Assembly (NCBI GenBank): GCA_011109175.1
Contig: RDEW01000019.1
Span: forward strand, 1,016,247-1,080,246
Length of the DNA: 64,000 bases
Direction of reading: 5' to 3'
Source: Dicyema japonicum
Lineage: Eukaryota > Dicyemida > Rhombozoa > Dicyemidae
This document shows positions 22,090 to 32,975 of the stretch, one piece after another. The notes under the pieces were generated by a model that searched no databases, was not told the origin of the DNA, and saw nothing but the letters and a program-made list of their open reading frames with translations. Every line of letters begins with the position of its first letter. Positions within the stretch are counted from its first letter, which is position 1. The position numbers were made by a program, and so were the translations under genes.

Positions 22090-24085
22090 TAATAAGTACG
22101 CCTAGCCTCAATCTTCCTACCAACCAACCACTTGTAGCAAAACCACTGATTACAGCCTTGTGTCCCCTTTTTATAAAGATTTTAATGCTAAACATCCAGC
22201 CTAGTTAAAATCACCTCCAGCAGTTTCAATAGATTATCCTTCTTAAACCAACTCACCTCTCTGACTATCCTCAACAACCCCGGGAAGCACACTAGGACTC
22301 TTTACAAAAAAAGGAAGCATCAGCGTCCCCAGACATTACCTTCTGTTCCTTAAACCTTGCACCGGATACATTATGGATTATTTTCCGACCACAATCCAAT
22401 CATTATTCGAATCAAAAAAGTTTTTTACACAAAAAAGAGACTGTTCTATTTTTCAACTATTAAAAAGCAAAATGGAATGACTATTCAAAATACATCGATC
22501 AATCTCTACTAAACTTTGACATGAGCATATTCTCCTCAATATATATGCCATTAACTTTTTGAACGAAATTATTCTCATTTCGTACCTTCTTTTCCAGGAC
22601 AGAAAAATCAAACAAAAACTCTCAATGACGAAATATCAAAAAGGATTAGAAAAACTGAAGTCAACAAATGGGACAAACTATAGTATCTTCCTTTCAATTT
22701 AAGAAATCAGCTCAGGCGATATGGAGAGAAATTAAACAATTTGGCCCAATATGAAATCATCTTAGATTCAGATGTCAGTGAAAGTTTAAAGAGGGTGAAT
22801 TCTTCCATCTCATATGTGCCTGATTCTATCCCTGGTATTTTACTAAAACACCTTGGACCTATTGGGATGATGCAATCACAGTGATTTTCAACTATTTAAT
22901 AAATATGAATACAATTTCAACAAGTTGGAAACTGTCCTATATACGCCATTCTTTAACCCTAAGTACAATCCTGCATCATTTTGACCAATCTCTTTACTAT
23001 GAACTCAAAATTATTGGAAAAACTGATTCTTAATCCTATTACCCTTTCCTTTTTTTATTTTCACAACATGGATTCAGAAGGGGTTATTTAACTTCTACTC
23101 GCCTAACTTCCATCAAACAATTTATCATTGAAGGCTTTAACACAACTCCTTGTTACGTCAAAACACTCATTTGTTCGATCGATTTACAAAAGGCTCTGTC
23201 TCAAGAAAAATCTTAACCGAAATTGTTTGCTATCCCCATCAAATATAAAACTTTCGCTTGCTAACTTTATCAATGGAAGATTGGCCTGGGTATATATGGA
23301 TGGGACCAAATCAGTTTCAAAATTACTCCTAATGGTGTCCCACAGGTTCCCCTTTATCACCCGCCTTATTTAACTTATAAATGTCCGATTTACCACAAAC
23401 CAATAATAAAGACGACTTCCTCATATCATTTGCTGATGACCTATTAATCTATTCCAGATCTCTTAAAGGCGTCAGAAAAACTACTAGAATACTTTCACAA
23501 AATTCAAATTTGGCTAAATTATTATCGACTTGATATATCTACCAAAAATCTTTTTCGTCCTTATTTACCTTAGACAAACGACTTGGACTGTGGATTTTTT
23601 TATCAACTAGACAAAAATACCTTTCATGAAGAAACTGAAATTCTTGGGGATCACCTTTGACACACATGTCCTTTTCATCTCACGTCGCCAACATCTCTGG
23701 TGACTGCTCGAGAAAACTAGGAATAATCAAAACTACTTTCTGTGGCATTATAACCCATTTGTCAAATTTTAGATAAACGGCATCATAATTTCGATTGTCT
23801 GATTCGAAGTCAGATATTTTATACTTTAAAACATCCGGGATGCTATTGCATACATTTGCTGTAGAAGAAATAGAGCAAAAGAAACTTTTTGTTGAAAAAA
23901 ACACTATAAAATTGGACATCCTGGTCGAGATAGACTGCTTTTTCTTCTGAACGATCTTGTTTATGGATTTTTCAGAAATGAAGTCATGTCAGTAATTAAA
24001 TTCTGTCTCAATGTCAAGCAAGACAGCTTAGCCAGACCAGCGAAAACACCTAAGGATATCATTTCAGTCTAATATTAGATTTATT
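22090..24085 (+). mobile_element. Left-arm-only segment with degraded Jockey-like element
   Basis: This stretch has no counterpart in the right arm, where about 20 bp stand in its place. It contains a degraded plus-strand Jockey-like pol. An endonuclease end lies at 22,330-22,410 (SASPDITFCSLN). RT pieces at 23,080-23,470 read TRLTSIKQFI, CSIDLQKAL, NGVPQGSPLSPALFNL and FADDLLIYSR. Frames are broken repeatedly. Either it inserted after the arms formed, or the right arm lost it by deletion. The short right-arm junction favours neither clearly. Confidence 0.65.
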
Positions 24086-24441
24086 TTTTGATCTAATTGA
24101 TTTGAGTGATTGTGCTGACGAGAATGAAAATTATGCCTGGCTTTTGGTTGTAAAGCTGAGATGAATGACTCAGGGATGGAAGAAAGGAGGTTATCATCCA
24201 TGGAAAAGGTTTCCAAGTTAGTCATTTGGGGGATGGTCGAGTGGAGAGCGTTTGAAAGATCTAACGGATGATAGCCTGGATATCTCCCTACCACATGGAC
24301 CTTCATTTCGCATCCGCCTCTGACTCCAACACCCAGATGTAATGGACGAATCGCGCGAAATGTTTGCAATGACAGATCGAGAAGCAATCTTTCCAGAAAG
24401 GAGGCGGAAAAACGTCGCCAACTGGAATGGACGAAATCCAC
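24064..24441 (-). CDS. Leucine-rich-repeat-like ORF, left-arm copy
   Basis: The minus-strand ORF contains PLDLSNALHSTIP followed by MTNLETFSMDDNLLSSIPES. The second piece fits the LRR consensus (LxxLxLxxNxLxxIPxxF). Overlapping frames on both strands are also open, so chance cannot be excluded. The corresponding right-arm ORF at 43815-44216 (+) keeps the same protein except for small changes and a different end. Function is unknown. Confidence 0.3.
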   Translation of the reverse strand: MDFVHSSWRRFSASFLERLLLDLSLQTFRAIRPLHLGVGVRGGCEMKVHVVGRYPGYHPLDLSNALHSTIPQMTNLETFSMDDNLLSSIPESFISALQPKARHNFHSRQHNHSNQLDQKINLILD

Positions 24442-24879
24442 AGCCTTTCTTCTCCAACGCAGTTAGATTTGGAGAAAAATTAGTTTGCGAACCATAAGCA
24501 ACGGTTCACAAAATCCAAAATTCTTCCGGATAGAAATATAGCTGGCTGGACAACAGATTGAGACTCCCCACTAATGAGTTCACTTTTCTTTGTCCCTGCA
24601 AGTCGGTTATTGTCGCAACGAACACGATAGTGGTGGAGCAAGGCATTTAGAAGTCTTTACAGAAATCGATTGTAAAAATTACATATCCCCCGTCCTCTAG
24701 TATTTACTCCTAATATCTTAAGCCATTTAAGTCGGTTTGCTTTCTAGATAAATCCCATTTCCTATGCTCTATGGCCACTCTACGACGGTCGATTTTTTAA
24801 TTACGAATTTTATAATTATGATATATTTACAAATAAATTTATTTGAAATAATTTAAATAACTAGCGTGAACTATTTAAA

Positions 24880-27560
24880 TAACAAAGCGGGTACAAGATA
24901 ATTAACGTCATGTGGTTCGCCATCTCTGGTGACGAAAACTGTGGAATATACTTCACAGACAAAAGAACCATCCTCTACGTCCAATCCAAGAGGAATGTCC
25001 TTCTTGGACGGTCTCCCCACTGGCCTCTTTCTCCTGCTTTGATGGAAGCCCACCTAATGCTTTCCGGCGATGTGAACCCCAATCCCGGACCTCGAAAACC
25101 CATTATTTTGATTCAACTAAACATAAATGGAGTGAAAGGGAAGATCCTCGAACTCAGAAACCTCTTAAATAGGTATAATACTGACATTAGCTCACTCCAA
25201 GAAACAAGACTGAATCCATCTCCCACTCCCGTCTTTCCAAGCTATCTCGTCATCAGGCGCGACCGCCCAGCAGGGCGCAGTGGTGGACTGCTTATCAAAA
25301 AAGAAATTTTGTACGCAAACGAAACTTTTGTCAACCTCAAGTCTCCCGTCAAATATACAAGCATCGGAAACATATTGAATGTGTATGTTCCACCGCCCAA
25401 CTCTTGCCCCTAGGAATTCAGGTTCTCCCTGTCAGACAACGACAAATCAAAAAATATGTTACTTTGTGGAGACCTAAATGCAAAGCATCCGACATGGTTC
25501 AAGAACCAACCATGCGATGTCAGAGGAAACCAATTGTTATCGAATCAGGATGACCTGATAAGATTAAACGACCTTACATTCAATACAAGGACTCCCTATA
25601 GAGCGAATGACAGGACATCGTCCCCCGATCTCACTCTTACCTCACCAAACATCGCAACATTAACAAAATGGACAGTGCTATACGAGACCAGCAGTGACCT
25701 TAATCCCGTTATGATTACGTGTGAAGGAAGGGTGTCAATTGTAAAAAAACCTGTTTTATTTACCGACTACAAAAATGTCGACTGGAAAAAGTTCTCAAAT
25801 TTTGTCGACTATTATCTACTTGACTTTCATTTATCCAATTTCAACTCCATCGATAAAGCACTACACTATTTTAATAGAGTGGTACGCGAGGGAATGAAAA
25901 TTTGTACTAAAAGAAGGCCACTGACCTCAAGAAAGAATTTATACCCCAGAGCCGATCCACTCATGAAGGAAAGGAATTATTTAAAAAGCCTCCAAAAACA
26001 ATCCTGGAAACAAGATTGAGAATTCGTACATTAGAAAAAGAGATCAGGAACAATGCAAAGAAGAAACAAGAGAAAGTTTGGAAAAACCTCATTTTCAATT
26101 TAAATCTATCCTAGCCCTTAAACCTAAAAGAGCCAGCTCTCCGATTGTCCTCTCTGTGGAGAACGTACTGAATATGGTCAAGGGTCAAAACTCGACTTAT
26201 CCCTGTGGTCCGGACGGAATTCCTGCAATAGTTCTGAAAAACATAGACCCCTATGCTATCATGGCCCTCACAAAAATTTTCAACTTTCAATCAACGAAAA
26301 TTGTATTCCTTCCATATGGAAGCTATCAAACATACGATCAATTTTCAAACTCGGGCGACCAAAGGGATCACCAGCCTCATACAGACAATATCTCTCCTAT
26401 GTGTTACATCAAAACTTTTGGAAAAGCTGATTCTTGAACTAATCAAACCATACCTTCCTGATGCACCTTTTCAACACGGATTCAGAAAAGGACACTCTAC
26501 AGAAACGCATCTTACATGCCTTACAAATTTCATCAAGGATGGACTAAAGCGCAAACCTCATCAGAAGTCTTTGTTATGCTCCATCGATATAGAAAAGGCT
26601 TTTGACACTGTCCCAAGAAAGCTTTTGACAAGGAAGATCTTTACGTCAAAATTCCAAATAACCTGAAAATCTGGATCGCTAATTTCCTAAATGGAAGAAG
26701 AGGAAGAGTAACTGCTGGAAAAACTAAATCAGTGACCAAGTTCCATCCAAATGGAGTCCCTCAAGGATCTCCACTTCCACCACACCTATTCAACCTATTC
26801 TTTAATGATATGCCCTCTCATACCAGTGACGATACTCTGGTTTTGACATATGCTGATGATATAATCGTCGCAGTCAAAGACCAGTGCGTTAATACTGCTG
26901 TTTACCGGATCAAGCTTTATTGGACGATCTGAACTGTTGGCTCGTTAAGAACATTTTACATACAAGTCCCGAAAAGTCTTATACAACAATTTTCGCAACA
27001 AACAGAAGATTAACAAACTCCGCTCCATGTGTAACCATAAATGGAACTCAATCCCCACGACCAACTCGGTCAAGATACTGGGCGTAACTTACGACCGACT
27101 CTTGACCTTCAGCAAACACATCGACAACGTCATCTCTTAGGCACAACGAAAGCTAAATTTTGTTAAAACACTCCTTGGACAATATAAGGGGTGTTTCAAC
27201 TCAAATTTGGACTCGCTCTTCGTGCAGTATATTCAACCGTCTTTAACTTACGGGTGTGCTGCATGGGGAACCAACCTATCAAACAGGAATATAGAAAAAA
27301 TCAAAATCTCTTAAAAAATGGCCTTAAGGCTTTGCAAAGGTTTTTTTGGAAACTTCTAAACCCTACACCCTTTGAGGAATTAGTGAGGAAAACCGGAGCC
27401 TTACTACCCTCCAAAAAAGTTAGAAACCCTCGCCCAATCTGGAAATGCGTAGGAACCCAGCAAGAACATAGCAAGAATGAGATGGCTACTCGAGGCGGCT
27501 GGAATCACCTGACGGCTATGTAGTTAATTAATTTGTCGGTGACTTTTGGTTTTTAATAAT
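24880..27560 (+). mobile_element. Jockey-like non-LTR element with 2A-like motif, left arm
   Basis: ORF pieces in order. An N-terminus and endonuclease start (24910-25413) carries LMLSGDVNPNPGP at 25,054-25,092, then LIQLNINGVKG, LQETRLNPSPTP and RPAGRSGGLLIKKE. The second endonuclease part (25456-26019) has LLCGDLNAKHPTWF and SSPDLTLTSP. RT follows in three frames (26078-26935): CGPDGIPAIVLKN, FQHGFRKGHSTETHL, CSIDIEKAFDTVPRKLL, GVPQGSPL and LTYADDIIVAV. The C-terminus is at 27191-27523. APE-type endonuclease plus RT is the Jockey-superfamily layout. Stops and frame breaks at about 25,413, 26,019 and 26,666 make it inactive. Confidence 0.85.
25054..25092 (+). other. 2A-like ribosome-skipping motif in a non-LTR ORF
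   Basis: The encoded LMLSGDVNPNPGP followed by Arg fits the 2A pattern D-V-x-x-N-P-G-P with its preceding hydrophobic/LSGD segment. It lies about 47 to 60 codons after the ORF start, just before the endonuclease. 2A-like sequences at this place are known in some non-LTR retrotransposons, where ribosome skipping would release a short N-terminal peptide. The mirror copy is at 43,164-43,202 (-). Activity cannot be judged from sequence; the residue after GP is Arg instead of the canonical Pro. Confidence 0.6.
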
Positions 27561-27682
27561 AATTTGATGTGAGTTGTTTTAAAAAAGTAAGCACTACCAC
27601 GTTGCCATAAGCACGTAAAACGCCTAGGGTTTCGCTCGTGCATAACACATACTTTATTTAAGTAAAGAACAGCTACTATAAC

Positions 27683-27990
27683 TAATCGTAGAGGGAGAAC
27701 CAAGGAATGTTTTTGCGATTATTGCGATCTCGATGAAGAAAACAATGCGTGTGAACAATGTTCGGGTTCTTATTTTTCGCAACATAAACAAAGCCTTTAC
27801 ATTGCCCAGTTATTGCTGGAGCACCATCAGTGCAGATACCCACACATTTATTCCAATCCAACTTTATATCCTCAAAATATGAATTTATAAGATTGGAAAT
27901 GTCGAATCCTTGAAAATTTATTCTTTTGAAAAAAGAATAATTTTTTTGGAACTTCGCGGAACCCAGGTGGGAACCTCTGTTTTAGAGTCT
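27683..27990 (-). mobile_element. hAT-type transposon fragment with terminal-repeat-like end, left arm
   Basis: The minus-strand frame 27909-27683 reads DISNLINSYFEDIKLDWNKC followed by VGICTDGAPAITGQCKG and THCFLHRD. These are diagnostic of hAT transposases and their ZBED-type domesticated relatives (CTDGAPAMxG around a catalytic Asp). Just upstream, CAGAGGTTCCCACCTGGG (about 27,968-27,985, minus strand) resembles a hAT terminal inverted repeat. The N-terminal two thirds of the transposase are absent, so this is an internally deleted remnant. This left-arm copy keeps the frame across KLDW; the right-arm copy has one extra T. Confidence 0.75.
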
Positions 27991-28129
27991 CACCTGAAAC
28001 TATAGCAAAAGATAAAACTAGCTTAATTAATAAATGTGACCGGTTGAATACGAGCCCAGGTTGAATACGAGCCTTTGAAAACGTTGTAAAGCCGTTAGAA
28101 ATAAATAATTTTTAATGAAAAATAAATCC

Positions 28130-28560
28130 TCACCTGGGATGACCTAGTGACTTCACATTCGTGGAAGTATGCCAGATCTTTGTATATAACTGAAAGAACG
28201 TATGCGTGTGTTCAATCGCTGGTAATCAAGAAGACTTTGGAGAGTATGATTGTATCATGTAAGCACCAAGTCGACGTTTCGCGGCGTTTTGATAAACTTA
28301 ATGAAGGAATAAAGGATATTTACTCTCCGTCTGATTATGAAGTAATTCAAGAGAAGAGTGTGAGCGAAGTGATGTCAAGATATATTGAGGAAAAGGAAAA
28401 TGACCGTGACAATTGGGTTTACTCCCATAGTTACTCGAAAAAGGAAACGAATTGGATAGAGAACATCTTAATTAGAATTAACCTATTAATTATTTTTAGT
28501 GTAAAAAAAATTAAAATTATAAAACGTATAAAATTATTATTATATATGATTTATGGATGA
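28130..28560 (+). mobile_element. Non-LTR C-terminal fragment, left arm
   Basis: The reading frame TWDDLVTSHSWKY ... YACVQSLVIKKTLESM aligns with the extreme C-terminus of the RLE-type element in the same arm (TWDGVVSRCF ... YIQSVVLKRTLESM). Only this last part (to 28,560) is present. It lies directly upstream of the endosulfine gene, and its mirror copy is 39,542-39,970 (-). Confidence 0.6.
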
Positions 28561-28650
28561 TTTTAATTATATTGAAAATTAAATTAAAAATCAGTTAACA
28601 TCATGAAATAAATAAAATACTTTACGATAAAAATTTATTTTATTGTTAAA

Positions 28651-28907
28651 ATGCCCGGTGGTGTGACGTAAAAATTCATAAAAATAATTTTAGAGATACT
28701 AATGGAAGTCCAGTGAAGAATCAATCGTTTGAGAGGAGACAAAGTGCAGAGAAAAAGTTCTTCGATTCAGGAGATTACAACATGGCCATGTCTAAGGTAC
28801 AACCAGAAATGGACAGGGACTCGTTTTTGAAGAATTCGACTTGATCTCAGCATGCCACCCTTGAAAATATCCCTCACAACTCTTCCTGGAAATTTCCTTC
28901 CAGTTAG
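28651..28907 (+). pseudogene. Endosulfine/ARPP19-like gene, left-arm copy with nonsense codon
   Basis: The structure is identical to the right-arm gene: exon 1 28651-28667, a 26 bp GT...AG intron 28668-28693, and exon 2 28694-28907. The protein contains FFDSGDYNMAM, the hallmark of ENSA/ARPP19 proteins, whose Ser in FDSGDY is phosphorylated by Greatwall kinase to inhibit PP2A-B55 at mitotic entry. Here codon 28841-28843 is TGA where the right arm has GGA, cutting the protein about 20 residues short, after the core motif. The product might be truncated or not made. Confidence 0.7.
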
Positions 28908-29844
28908 AATATTTGAAGCTTTTATGCTTATTTTGCTTTAATGTGCTTTGCTTAATAAAATTTGTTGTTTACTATTCAACTTATAAAGTTATCTTAACTT
29001 TGTTTTTTCAGTAAACACTATGATTTGGTCTTATAGACGACTATAATGTTGTGTCTTTAATATAAATAATATTCTCTAATAGTGTAACGAACATAGAGCT
29101 TTGATCATTTACTTTTTTGTCTTAAATGCAATAACAGTGCCTTTAATAGACAAATCAGATATTCCTTATAAGATATTAATTGCTATTACAGCTATTCATT
29201 AGAGTAGATTAGAACTGCCAACTCATCCTCCATATCCAACTTATGCCACTTTATAAAGTGGTTAAAATAGAGTAGAACTATATCTGATACTTTGATTCCA
29301 TGTTTATGTACAACACTATCGTTTATTCATTAATACTTATAATTCTTGAGGTACTTTGAGACAACTACAACTCAGGTCCTAACCATAGAAGTAAATAAGA
29401 GTCGTAAATAAGCGAGAGTCCTCCAATAAAAATTCATACTTGTAACATTCAACCCTGTTTTATATAATCCTGTGACGTAATTTCAATGAGGGATATCTCA
29501 TTTGTAATCCTATTATATACGAATATTTCTATTTTCAATACATTATATGCAATATTGATGTAATGACTGAATGTTCCTTTCTACTTTTTTGATTTTCTGC
29601 ATACTCAAACACTCCACAACATTAAGTGAAAAGGTATAACGGGAATTTGTCAAAAATAGCTCAAAATTATGGAGTTTTATAATTTATTGTAAATTCATAT
29701 TTTAGTTAAATCGATTTAAAACGTAAATTTTAAAGTTCAAAAACATAGCTTTGGGGTCAAAGATTATAAGTCGAATACAAAGATAAATTTTATTACTTTA
29801 GATTATTAAATTAATAACGAGTAAATTAATTAATTAAGCGTATT
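28908..29844. other. Intergenic region within the left arm
   Basis: AT-rich sequence of about 0.94 kb between the endosulfine gene and the RLE-type element. It is mirrored at 38,256-39,194 in the right arm. No ORF, repeat or motif was recognised. Confidence 0.5.
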
Positions 29845-32800
29845 TTAATCCAGATTGTTGGTAATCCCTCTTCTTCTCGTAGAAGAAGAGTGTGCCATAA
29901 CCTCCCTGTTACTCCGCATCTCCACATCAGATTCAGTCAAAATATCTCCGTTAGAGTCTAGTGGGCTGTCCCCACGGCATGCCAGTTCCACAAGTTGGGA
30001 GGTATCAGAGGCGTACTCTTCATCGTATACCTTCATCCCATGCTTATGTTCAATGAGCATACTTTCGAGCGTTCTTTTCAGCACAACCGATTGGATGTAA
30101 GTCCTCGTTGATTCTTCAATAGATAATTCATCCATATGATTCTTGAAGCATCTTGAAACAACTCCATCCCATGTCAAAACCACTGGAATAATCTTCACTT
30201 GGCATTCATAGAGCAGCGATAGTTCATTTGCAGGCAAGTCATATTTGTGAAGTTACTCAACTTCAACTTGCTTTAGTCGGTCTTGTGAGGTAAACCCCAC
30301 TTCAATTAAAGTTACTTCTTTCTTTGTTTTGTCATGCACAAAAATATCAGGTTTATTTTATTGTAATTTTGATTCTGTCAAAATCGACGTGTCAACTCTA
30401 ATTTCGACGTTTTGATTAGTCAATATTGACTGAAGCGAATGTCCTTTCAATTTCCTGCTTTTTTTGATTCCATAAATTCGACAAAGATGAAGATGGATGC
30501 ACTTCACCACTTCATTATTTCTTCGGAGATATTAGCATTTTTCCACACTGAGTGGCCAAATGATCAACAGTTTTCTTGCTTTTTTTACAATGGTTGCATA
30601 ATGACCCTGTGTGTGCAAAAAACAAATTCCTATTTTGCAAAAGACAGTACAATGCTTTGCTCCGTGGGCCGTTATTTCCTTTGGATAACCATTCTGAGGA
30701 AGTATATAGGTCGATATTTGTTTCATTAATACATTTGAACATAATTGAGTGTAGTGTTTTGCAATAAATTTTATTTAATAAATATTTTTTCTGAGTGTCC
30801 TTGAAAGAGTTAACATCCATGCTATCCCTGTCGGCAATTGCATTTTTAGAGGCAAGAAATCCTGCGATATTAGCCAAGTGCTATTTTTTTGTTTTTATTA
30901 CTCGCAGAATTCCCGACCTTCGCAAATACACAGTCGACTGTTTTTCCAAACTTTTAATAACAGGAAATGGATTAATTCGCTCTTTAATGAAATCGAGGAA
31001 AGTCCTCTTCCAAAAGTCTTCCTGTCCAAATACAGTCTCTTTATTTGCAGGTTTGAGGTGCAACTTGAGTGACGTAAGCAGTTGGCGTATTTTTGGTCAA
31101 TATCATCAAATTCGTATGGTTCAATATTAATTAATCATATATAATAGTTAGGGACATTGCGTATTTATTTATTGCACGAAATAAGTTCACAGAATTTAAC
31201 TTTGTTTTTGAAAGCATGGTTATTCTCTTCTTAACATTTTCAAGTATGGACTCCACAACTTTACTTTTAAGAACATTACTTCCTCATCTTCAAAAACACC
31301 CAAATATCGATATCCACTGACTCCTTCCAGAGTCTCACAACATGATAACGATTTAACATTAGAAGTGACTTTTCCGAATTCATCTCCAAGCCGGCAACAT
31401 GAAAGAAATCGCGAACAACTTCATCATTTTAATAACAGTATCTTCTTTTAGCCCAAATATCTTTAGGTCATCAATGAATAAGTCAGTGTATTAGGATCCT
31501 CCTGATTAATTTGGAGTCTTGGGAACATAGAAGTTAAGGGTCCTACTCAAGGGGGGATAATAAATCTCCTTGCAAATTCCACATCCCAGCTTTACAGAAC
31601 CAATTCTTCTTCCATCTAAGTGGAGATTTACAGTCCACTTCTTGACTATGGTTTTTACAAAGTTAACAATCCAACGGAGTATTCCTGAACAATCCAATAC
31701 ATGAAATAAAAATTCATGATCAACAGAATCGAAGGCCTTCTTCACATCCACCCAAGCAGAATAAAGGGCGTTTCCATACTCCTTATTTAAGCATTGATTA
31801 ATAAGGACCTGTTCCTCAGCGCCCTGACAATGTTTCCTCGTTCCCAGCTGATTGTCAGATAATAGACCAAACGAATCGACAAAATCTGAGAGTTTGGAAT
31901 TAACACATTTGGTAATAAGTTTATATAAAGTTGGCATACACGTTGTATGACGTAAGTCTTAGGAGTCTCACAATCATCCTTTTTAGGAATTAAATAGGTT
32001 ATTCCAGTATAAAACCAACTTTCAGGCATATATTCCCATTAATAATTCGGTTAATCTCATTACATAAAAAGCCATGTAAAGATTCCATTTTCTTAATAAA
32101 GAAGTTATATGAGCCATTGCATCCACACGCCTTCCAATCGGGAGCCATTTAATAACATCCAGGATAAACTCATTTGTGAACTCTGGCAACATGCCTTCAA
32201 TACCAGTATTTACTTTACCCACACTGTCATATGGCACGTGCATCTCTTTTCTTTTAGACCAACTTTTTCCCAAACGACATACAATCCTCATCATCGAAAC
32301 CATATAACGTTACTTCATTTTGCTGATAGGTTCCGATAAAATCTTTTCGATTTAATTCAAAACAACAGTTGTCCTTGCGAAAGTCCTTCCTCGAATGATG
32401 TACAGCTATTTGCTTCTTCTTAATTCTGACAAGGTCACATAGTAGAGCCTCAATCCTGGCAACCTCCCCTTTTTTGGCCTTTTGTATCTATGGCCACAAA
32501 TAATATCCATAACCTTATGTTTTTCATACACAGGAGAGCTTGTCTGGAAAAGCGATTGACAAGTTCTAGTTCTGTAATCAGCTTTGAGATTTTCTTTTCA
32601 GTGTTCTCCAACCACGTACTGTGCGGTTTAACCTTCGCAGTTAAAGTCATATAAGCACATTGTGCAGCATATAGAATATCAGTAATTTGATATCTTGAGG
32701 CGGATTATCTTTCGTAATATAATATATTGCAGAATTTAGTCACGAAAAAACATTAACTCTGACATACTTTCTCTGAATTTTGGGTGTTGGTTTTCGAGTG

Positions 32801-32975
32801 TCCCTCGGAATTGAATTAATTTTCTCAATTTGTACTTTTAGTTCCTCAAGGCAAATTCTGAACGTGGAAATTTTTACATTAGTATTATTTTGCACTTTGA
32901 AACATTCGCCTCCTTTTACATTGTTATTCCGATTTTCAAGTTTCAGCATCTTTTTTAGCTGATAAATCTTGGAGT
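29845..32975 (-). mobile_element. RLE-type non-LTR retrotransposon, left arm
   Basis: Minus strand, N to C. A basic N-terminal part (32949-32450) with NVKISTFRICLEELKVQIEK precedes a linker with FWEKVWSKRKEMHVPYDSVG. RT follows: WFYTGITYLIPKKDDCETPK, CMPTLYKLITKCVNSKL and WVDVKKAFDSVDHEF as motif A, with motif B damaged at 31,560. A C-terminal region (30877-30515) has YLLNKIYCKTLHS and the CCHC knuckle CNHCKKSKKTVDHLATQC. Then KPDIFVHDKTKKEVTLIEVG (about 30,345-30,290) is a PD-x-E type restriction-like endonuclease signature. 30237-29845 is the C-terminus with VLTWDGVVSR. Frameshifts and stops are abundant, so this copy is dead. Confidence 0.8.

Larger units (their letters stand above)
20985..32975. 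repeat. Giant inverted repeat, left arm
   Basis: This segment matches the reverse complement of 35,118-45,302 along almost its whole length. Matching pairs include 21,185/45,094, 24,910-25,413/42,843-43,346, 28,651-28,907/39,195-39,451 and 30,515-30,877/37,216-37,580. The outer edge is near GCGGTCTTAAATTTTAAC. The inner edge is near AGCATCTTTTTTAGCTGA. The arms differ by scattered substitutions, 1-2 nt indels, and about 2 kb (22,090-24,085) present only on this side. Confidence 0.95.

Noticed and set aside
24871-25053. Minus-strand ORF opposite the Jockey endonuclease start and its mirror at 43203-43385
   Set aside because: It overlaps the plus-strand (mirrored minus-strand) retroelement ORF that carries recognisable motifs, so it is a shadow frame.
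30439-31130. Plus-strand ORFs in the left arm
   Set aside because: They are antisense to the C-terminal half of the RLE-type element, whose CCHC and endonuclease motifs lie on the minus strand.
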